A DNA stretch of 64,000 nt from Symsagittifera roscoffensis. Its lineage: Eukaryota > Xenacoelomorpha > Acoela > Convolutidae. Shown piece after piece: positions 36,801 through 45,800 of the stretch. The notes below the pieces were generated by a model that was not told the DNA's origin, did not search any database, and saw only the letters and a list, made by a program, of their open reading frames with translations. The stretch covers positions 22,847,996-22,911,995 of the forward strand of contig NC_087066.1 of NCBI RefSeq assembly GCF_963678635.1. The letters are read 5' to 3'. Position numbers and translations under genes: made by a program. Every line of letters starts with the position of its first letter. The first letter of the stretch is position 1.

Positions 36801-39800
36801 ACAGGGTGCCAAGTGACTGTTGGAGTGATTACCAAGTAGGTATTGGAGTGGGTTCCAAGTGAGTATTGAAGTGGATACCAAGTGGGTGTTGGAGTGGGTG
36901 CCAAGTGACTGTTGGAGTGATTACCAAGTAGGTATTGGAGTGGGTTCCAAGTGAGTTTTGAAGTGGATACCAAGTGGGTGTTGGAGTGGGTGCCAAGTGA
37001 CTGTTGAAGTGATTACCAAGGTGGATATTGGAATGTGTAGTAAGTGAGTATTGAAGTGGATACCAAGTGGGTATTGGACAGGGTGCCAAGTGACTGTTGG
37101 AGTGATTACCAAGTAGGTATTGGAGTGGGTCCAAGTGAGTATTGAAGTGGATACCAAGTGGGTGTTGGAGTGGGTGCCAAGTGACTGTTGGAATGATTAC
37201 CAAGTGGGTATTGGAGTGGGTGCCAAGTGATTGTTGGAGTGATTACCAAGTGGATATTGGAGTGGGTGCCAAGTGAGCATTGAAATGGATACCAAGTGGG
37301 TATTGGAGTGGGTGCCAAGTGACTGTTGGAGTGATTACCAAGTGTGTAGTGGAGTGGGTGCCAAGTGACTGTTGAAGTGATTACCAAGCGGGTATTGGAG
37401 TGGGTACCAAGTGAGTATTGAAGTGGATACCAAGTGGAAATTAGAGTGGGTGCCACGTGACTGTTGGAGTGATTACCAAGTGGGTTTTTGAGTGGGTACC
37501 AAGTGACTCTCTGAGTGATTACCAATTGGGTATTGGAGTGGGTACCAAGTGAGTGTTGAAGTGGATACCAAGTTGGTATTGGAGTGGGTGCCAAGTGACT
37601 GTTGAAGTGATTACCAAGCGGGTATTGGAGTGGGTACCAAGTGAGTATTGAAGTGGATACCAAGTGGAAATTAGAGTGGGTGCCACGTGACTGTTGGAGT
37701 GATTACCAAGTGGGTTTTTGAGTGGGTACCAAGTGACTCTCTGAGTGATTACCAATTGGGTATTGGAGTGGGTACCAAGTGAGTGTTGAAGTGGATACCA
37801 AGTTGGTATTGGAGTGGGTGCCAAGTGACTATTGGAGTGATTACCAAGTGGGTATTGGAGTGGGTACCAAGTGAGGGTTGAAGTGGACACCAAGTTGGTA
37901 TTGGAGTGGGTGCCAAGTGACTATTGGAGTGATTACCAGGTGGGTATTGGAGTCGGTACCAAGTGAGTATTGAAATGGTTACCAAGTGGGTATTGTGGGT
38001 ATTGTACAAAGTTGGAGCGAATAATTTGAAATAATGATTAAGATGTTGATTTTTAGTCTAAACCGGTGCAAGAAACGCGAGCGAGTAAATCGAACGAGTA
38101 AATTTTGATTTTTATTATTTCCCCAGTACTAAGAAATGCAAAAACTCTGATTTTATATAGTTTTTAGTTACTAAAACTACATATTTTTTGTTTGCTCTTT
38201 CTTAGCAATATTTGATATTGAAATAATAGTACAAAAAAATCATTTTTGGTCAAAAAATGGTCTTTATAGCAGTCTGGGTGAACTCAGAAATTCAAATCGG
38301 TCGATCTATAAAAAATTCGACAAAGTTTTCGAAAATTTTTTGAAAATCTACCCCTTTCGAGAAAATCCTAAATCCGCACCTGGTTGAAAGGGATGTCAAA
38401 CCTAGCGAAATTTTTCGGTTTTTTTGACATTTAAGATTTTTTCCAGAAAAAAAACCACCGAATAAATTGGTTGACGAAACTTTACATCTGCTTTGTTTTC
38501 TTCTGATGAATCTGCAGTGTGTGGTACAGTAAAAAACCACCGAATAAATTGGTTGACGAAGCTTTACATCTGCTTTGTTTTCTTCCATTGAATCTGCAGT
38601 GCGTGGTACAGTTCAAGGTCGTTGACGACCTGTCACACCGCGGTCAAGTTGGTGCTTAACTTTCTATACACTATCAACCAACATATGTCGACATAAATTT
38701 CTTCGTCATGACGCTATTTTTATACTTTTTGTCTACATATCTAAACCTACAAGATGAACTAAGTCTTGGTTTTTAGTTTTATCTGAGTCTTCTGAGATAC
38801 AACTAGCAGTCCCGGTCTTAAACGACCCGACTGACCTGCCAGGTGCAGCCGTATTCTGGCACAAGCGGACGTTTGACCCGCGAAGCAGCGAGGATTCATC
38901 GATCGGACAATTTAATTTTGCCATCACGTTGCGGGAGCAATGCAACCCCCGAGAATGGTTAAAACCGTCAGGAGTCATTCATGACGATCCGACCTCGAAG
39001 CCGGAAGCTTTCAGTACTAGCAAGGATGCACATGCGACTGCCAACCGCCTCGCGCGGGATGCTTCAGCAGTTCGCAGGGTAGATGACATCAACGAGGAAA
39101 ATGGGGCAAAAGGTCCGAGGATTGCACCTGGTGTTTTGTTTCATGAGCGCAGCTATACTTGGTTTGAATCATCGCAAGAGGGTGAATTAGTTTATGCAGA
39201 TCCTATTAACCAATCGCAGTTCAGCGTATTTGATTTATTCACAAATGCCACTTTCTCAGCATGTTTCCGGTATCACATGCCAATCTGGAATATTAAATTT
39301 GCACTAGCCTCAGCTTTCATTTTGCTGACCTTTTCAACTATATCTTTTCTGCCTATTTAGTTAATGGTTCTGGTAACTTATTCTATTGGAGAATTGTGTT
39401 CAATGTTCTCATGTTTTTTCAGAGTCTAATGGATCAACCGAGTGGCGACAGCTTTGAGCGGCTGCTTAACCATATTGTCCCCCTCAACTGTCCTTGATTT
39501 TCAGCGAATCGATCGAGCCAAAAGGCACGATCAGGCGCAGTCCGCCCGAGGTGGAAATAGTCGGCGTAAAGAGCAGTGGCGCTGAAGTGTCAATATTCCC
39601 GCCTCATAGCTAAATTTTGTTCGCGTAGGTTGCGAAAGTCTGGTCCAGCAATTTGACCGCAAAAGAAAGTCCGTAGTTTGGATATCAAATCATCACTTGT
39701 CGCTCCAGACCGGAAATCGCTGTCGGGTCTAGTGAGGATCTTTGACTTGTTGATAAAACGGGCCCTGATTTAGAATGACTACGAAGGATTCAGCCAGATT

Positions 39801-42800
39801 GCCGCATATCTGAAATCGTTCTAGCAGTGCTCAGCAGTGGTGGATGAGTGCATTGTGATTGATTGATTGATTGAATGCATTGTGAGTGCATTGTGATTGA
39901 TAGTGGATACCAAGTGGGTATTGGTGTGGGTGCCAAGTGACTGTTGGAGTGATTACCAAGTGGGAATTGGACTGGGTAACAAGTGAGTATTGAAGTGGAT
40001 ACCAAGTAGGTATTGGAGTGGGTGCCAAGTGACTGTTGGAGTGATTACCAAGTGGTTATTGGAGTGGGTGCCAAGTGACTGTTGGAGTGATTACCAAGTG
40101 GGACTTGGACTGGGTAACAAGTGAGTATTGAAGTGGATACCAAGTAGGTATTGGAGTGGGTGCCAAGTGACTGTTGGAGTGATTACCAAGTGGTTATTGG
40201 AGTGGGTGCCAAGTGACTGTTGGAGTGATTACCAAGTGGGAATTGGACTGGGTAACAAGTGAGTATTGAAGTGGATACCAAGTAGGTATTGGAGTGGGTG
40301 CCAAGTGGCTGTTGGAGTGATTACCAAGTGGGTATTGGAGGGGGTACCAAGTGAGTATTGAAGTGGATACCAAGTGAGTATTGAAGTCGAATGTATCACA
40401 ACATTATCCAATTGTTTATAGTTTGCCCTCAGTGTACTATATTTCGCAAGAAACCCAATGGCTTACATCTCATTGAATTCATCCCAGCCTTTACCATAAT
40501 TGTTAGACCCGAATGAGGAACTCCAGTTAGATTATGCTGATTCTCTTTCAGATCATTCAGGTAACCAAATACAACTTTTCATCGCTATCGAGCAATACTC
40601 TAAGTTTCCATCAGCTATGATCACTGGGGTGTAATTGGTTATTAAATTTTTAAAATAGTTTATCCAGCAACATAGTATCCCTATATCTATCAAGACAGAC
40701 CAGTATTCGAGATTTTAAAATAAGTTGGTTCAGTCTTTTTGCAAGGAAAGAAATATACGTCAGCATTTTTGCCCGGTGGGGGATCATCGGGGTTAAGGTT
40801 TGGTGGAGCGCTTTATTTAGACTATAAAAGATCGGCTGCGAGCAGCTGAATTAAGTCCTGGTTTTCCAACATCCAAGATACTCTTCAAAAAATTATTGAG
40901 GATATTCGTGTGACTAAAAGTTCGGTTAAAGACTTTTAGCCACTTGAGTTACAGTTTGGTCGCTCCGCCAAATACGGAACTATCTATTGCTGCTGAGCGT
41001 CTATCCTTGCGTGTTGATTTAAATGAAACGCAGTTGTGTCGGCATCTACTTACGGAGGAGCAGCGTCGGGAGCAGTGTGATAGCCGACCGAGAATCAAAT
41101 TGATTAAGAAGGGGGCAATCTAGCCCATCAGTGTCGCCATATTTCGGTGGTCAATATTCTTCTGTTGTTGTTACCCCGCATTAATGGGCTCTCGAGAATC
41201 TGGTCGAATCAGCTAACCAATGGCTGGCTTTAGAGAAAACTATTTCTGATGACGAAGGCATCAAAACCCTTGAGACGCTGACGGAGCGAAACCAGGTCTT
41301 CGCAGACTTTATTCGATCTAATCTCCCAGCAGCCACCCTTCATTTCAGGAGTCAATTACCCGCGGAGCTGCTCCAACAATCAAAAGCTAAACGTAATGTG
41401 AATCATCTAAATATCAATAATCCGGAAAAGGTCGAAATTTTCCGCAAAATTTTCATAATGAAATTTGGTTGGGAATTGTTTAAGCCCTTTAAGGGTAAAA
41501 TTGTCAAAGTTACTGGGTCTACATATATAATTGACAAGAATAAGATCATAAGAAGGAACCACCTTGTGGTACGTTTTAAGTCATCTAATGCAGGTTTTTC
41601 AGGCAAACAGGCCACGCCAGTCATGAAGGAGCAGAAACGACCAGCAGTGTCATCTTCTTCGTCCACTTCTCCGGAGGCCAACAGACCCCTCAGAACGCCT
41701 CCTACTCGTACCCGCATAGCCGCTAAGATAGTTCTAGTACCAATTCGCCCCTAACCCACCGCTTTCATGTCCGCGTCAACTCGGCACAGGCACAAAAAAA
41801 ATCAAAATCTACCTAAAAAAGTGTCTTCGACGCTCCATGTGTCCGCCCGGTCCAATGTGGTACCAACCCTGTGGTTGACTTAACAGAGCTTCTTCATCCA
41901 CTTTGGGGAACAACTCACTGGACACATCGGTCATCAAGTACCCGGCACCCTCACCTTCAAAGACTGCTTTCATGTCATTCACAGATCTCATCCCGATCTC
42001 TTGAGATGACGACTGGTCCTTACCAAAGTCTCAAGAGCGCTCAACAAGTCCAGAAGCTTCTGCACAATGTCCTTCAGTGATCTCTTCACCCATGGGTGAC
42101 TCAGATGGGACGGAAACCTCTCGTCTGCCTCTAATTCCTCTCGTACTTGTTCATCTCGGAAAGAGCTGACATCACTCTTTGGCAACCCGGTCCGCCGTTC
42201 AACCAACTCATCTCAGCCCGGTCCGGCATTCAACCAACTATCAGCTCTCCGCCAGTACAGCCTCAGGTCTCGAGTCAGTCCCGCAGTCGTCTCTCCGGGT
42301 ACGCTGGTCAGTTTTGTTCAGGACATGCCGGCCGGGAAAAATCAAGATGACCTCCACCGGGCCATGATTCGGGAGGTTTGACAAGGATGTTCACTCGCTT
42401 CCCTCAGTCCTTTTCGTCAAAGACGTCCTCAGAAAATCCGTTGAGGAGAAACGAGATTTAACTTTGTATCACTTAGTCATTAAAACTCACAACATCTCAA
42501 ACTCAGTCAAAACTTTTTGTGCACTTACTCATTCATAAAAATTTATATTTCTTAAATCCTAAATTTGTGTATCACTTTCATTAAATTTCACAACTTCCAT
42601 AAGAATTTCCTCTAGAGGGGGAAATGTGGTACAGTATTAAATCTGTGCACACTATTATGTCATACTCATATCAGTCAATTGTTTCAATTGGAGTTCAAGG
42701 TCGTTGACGACCTGTCACACCGCGGTCATGTTGTTGCTAAACTTTCTGTCAATTTATGTAAGATTTAAGTCGATATAAATTTTTTGTCGTGACACTTTTT

Positions 42801-45800
42801 ATATACTTTATTTATTCACATGTCTACATCTACAATATGAAATAAGTCTTGGTCTTAGTTTTATCTGAGTATTCTGAGATACAACACAGTGGTTCAAAGT
42901 GAAAATATGCATATATACTTTTTAATGATGCATAAAAGGAAAGCTACTTTCTAAAACTTTCACATAAAAATAAAATATAAAGTAAAGTTTTTAAATGTTG
43001 TAATTATCTGGTATATGGTTATCAGGACTACTAAGTGTAGTATGTTTATTAAAGCTGAACAATTCTTCTTAAATTGTTCTGAATTTTTTTCTGGCATCAA
43101 AATACATCAGTTTATATATGAGCTCTAAGACTAAAAAACTGAAATTAGGTCAATATTAGTTCATGGATAACTAGTTATAACATTGGAATCACTTACAGCA
43201 TGTTTCGTTCTCTGGACAGTTTACTGCAGAACAAGAATATCCATCGTCTTCCAGAAAGTAGGTCTCATTGCAGCTACACTCGAAAGACCCCACAGTGTTT
43301 GTGCATGTCTGGTTGCAGTTGTCGGTGTCCACCTCACACTCATCAGTATCATCACAGTTCAAATTGTCGGCAACTAGTTCGTATCCAGTTGGGCAGCTGC
43401 ACGTGAACGAACCCTCAACATTGGTGCACGTATGACTGCAGGGAGTTTGATCACACTCGTCGATATCTGTGATAAATTTACTCTTAAGATCAGCCGGGCA
43501 AGTTAAAATCTCGAGTTAGTCAGTGTTTTTAATTTTTACATATATGGCTCTATTGATTTATCTCATCATAATCTTTGTAGTTTTGATTTTTTTTCGGCCT
43601 ATTTTGGAAGTTCCCGTACTGACAAGAACTGGATCGCAATCAATTTTATACAGATAATTTAGCAAAACCTAAAAAAAATCAATTTGCATCGATTTAAAAT
43701 CGGTTTAGTTTTTTTACAAAAATAAGGGTTTAGAATAAGTTCCATCATCAATTGAAATCGATTGAAATCCGTTTTTTCCAGGGGCAGACTTAGGGGGGGG
43801 GGGGGGGGGGCGGGCGCCTGTCTCTCAGGGATTTGACCCCCACCCCCTACCCAAAGGGTCCCCCCTTGTACTATTTTGAGATATCCATTTTCGGTGAGGG
43901 ATCCTAAAATGTTTCTAAAGGCGCCTTAGGCGCCAATATATACCAATTTTGAGAGGGGAGCTTGCGCCGAAAAAACGCGATTTTTTGGTCAAAACTTTCC
44001 AAAAAGTGCCTAAAAACGCCTTTTTTTGGACTGTTTTTTCAACATTTTGTTTTTAAAAAGTTTTCAGAAAAACCGCCACCCCCCTTCTCGAGAAAATCCT
44101 AGATGCGCCCTGGTTTTTTCAATATCTTTTTTATTTTTCTTTTCATACGAGTTTTGAGTTGCAATAAAATCGATAATCGATATAAACCATTTTTCTACTT
44201 TTTTGTATACTCACTTTATAAAAACGCTTTACAAATTATATTCAGATTTTCACGACTATCAAACAATTGAGAAAACAGAGTATAAAACTTGCTCTTCTTT
44301 TGACTTTTTGAATTGATGTGTGGCTCGAAAAGAAACTCGTAGTATAGAAAACAAGTTAACTTTCTACGCCAAAAATGAATTGCTGTAAATTGATTTTTTC
44401 AATTATATGTCATTTGCATAAAATATTGGGCCTAGAACATTGATAATCAAAATGACATTCAGACAACTGTTGCATTGTTTCTTTTTTCATACCGCGGGAA
44501 CCCTTAGATTTGCAAAACTCAACAGGGATTCCTTGCATCCTAATACTTGAGATTTTTTTAAGTACAAAACTTTGCTCAAGTTTCGAAAAAGATTTATTAA
44601 GTTAAATCAATTTTGTTGCTATTTTAATTGATTTCACTGCGTTGCAAAAAATCCACCGTAAAAATCTATTCTAAATCGGTTTCCGTATCTACATGAGCTA
44701 CCTGAAATCAATTTTCATTCAAATATTATCGATAGAAAATGACTTCAATCTCATGTTTGTCAGTGCGGGTTGGCAGTCGCCTTTTCATACTTTTTTTGTC
44801 TTTTTTATTGCGTTTTTTTACAAATGTTTTTAAGCCCAATGCTTTTGATATGAACCGCCAAATTTGAATCACTTTTATAAAGATTTTTGCCACATTCACT
44901 TTTTTCGATTAAAACTGAGCTGAATTTCAAACCTGTGCAGAAGTTTCCGGTGTCGGTCCATCCAGCATTACATGTGCACACATATGACCCATCGTTGTTA
45001 GCACAGGTAGAGGATCCAATGGCGCCACAGACTGTTGTGTTTGCAGCGCACTCGTCAATATCTAAAAAGAAGTGAGTCTAGGACTTTCACGAGGGGATGA
45101 ACTTTTAAGGTATTTTTGCAAAAGGCTGTCAGAAAACTTGGGGAAATACCGTTCTAAGCCATTCTTGAATCTGGCAACGTTTTGGTCAAAAAATCAAGAC
45201 ATTAGTGAGTTATCAAGTTAAGTTTCTGGTTGCAATGGAGATTCAGTGTGCTAATTGGTCCGATTTCCATATCGAAAAAATGGTACCAACAGGTGTACCA
45301 ATGGTCGAAAACAAATAGTGCCTAAACTTTTTAAAAATAATAATCATAATAATAATAACTGCGGTTTCTGCAATTCGCAGAGGTTCTATGAAATGATAGT
45401 CAGCATGTCTAAACATAGTCCATTTCTATTATCTCCGAACATCCCAGACTTAGATGTTTTGTTGGATGAAGTTTTTTTTACGACCACGTCCGTCCGTTTT
45501 TTAGCGTCTAGAACTTTCACGTGGAACCACTACCACTATTTCAGCCGATATCAGTCAGGCTGAGGTGTTAAGTGAGAGCTCGTCCTTGCAAACTATCTTT
45601 GCCAAGGCAGGGGATCGAATCTGACAATCTGAAACTGAACGCCTTTCCACTATGCATCGTATCCAGCACTGGACCAGGATCAGATAGTAATTATCATGAA
45701 CAAACTTTGCGTGTTTTTCGGATATTTTTAAAATCATGGATAAAAGTTGACTAAAGTTTTTTTCTCTTATTCGAATCACATTAAGTTTACCCAGAAAAAA

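Larger units (their letters stand above)
38448..39901 (+). repeat. 1.45-kb LTR-containing block, copy 2
   Basis: Second copy of 33821-35274, with unique spacer on the left and the last short minisatellite array on the right. It carries the same 82-bp flank duplication (cagtg at 38515-38519 and 38597-38601), the LTR-derived segment and the ORF. Confidence 0.93.
38602..42887 (+). mobile_element. Ty3/gypsy-like element enclosing a minisatellite array (putative)
   Basis: A left LTR-derived segment (38602-38804), ORF, minisatellite (39902-40390), integrase (40391-41757), polypurine tract (42612-42624) and right LTR (42625-42887) lie in one orientation. CAGTG directly precedes the left LTR (38597-38601) and directly follows the right LTR (42888-42892), as a 5-bp target duplication would. 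Against this, the two LTRs are only about 80% alike and no primer-binding site was recognised. Protease, RT and RNase H are missing, as if replaced by the minisatellite. It could instead be a chance juxtaposition of two fragments. Confidence 0.5.

Noticed and set aside
24761-38002. Many long overlapping reading frames on both strands in the minisatellite
   Set aside because: They result from a stop-poor 23-bp unit repeated in all frames. They have no start context, no conserved ends and exist equally on both strands.
42774-42779. TATA box of the 263-bp LTR as a promoter feature
   Set aside because: TATAAA is common in AT-rich DNA and no start site evidence exists. Mentioned only within the LTR entry.
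43793-43810. G18 run, and C15 run at 23496-23510, as functional quadruplex elements
   Set aside because: Single homopolymer runs at one MITE end and in an intron. They are error-prone to sequence and show no further evidence of function.
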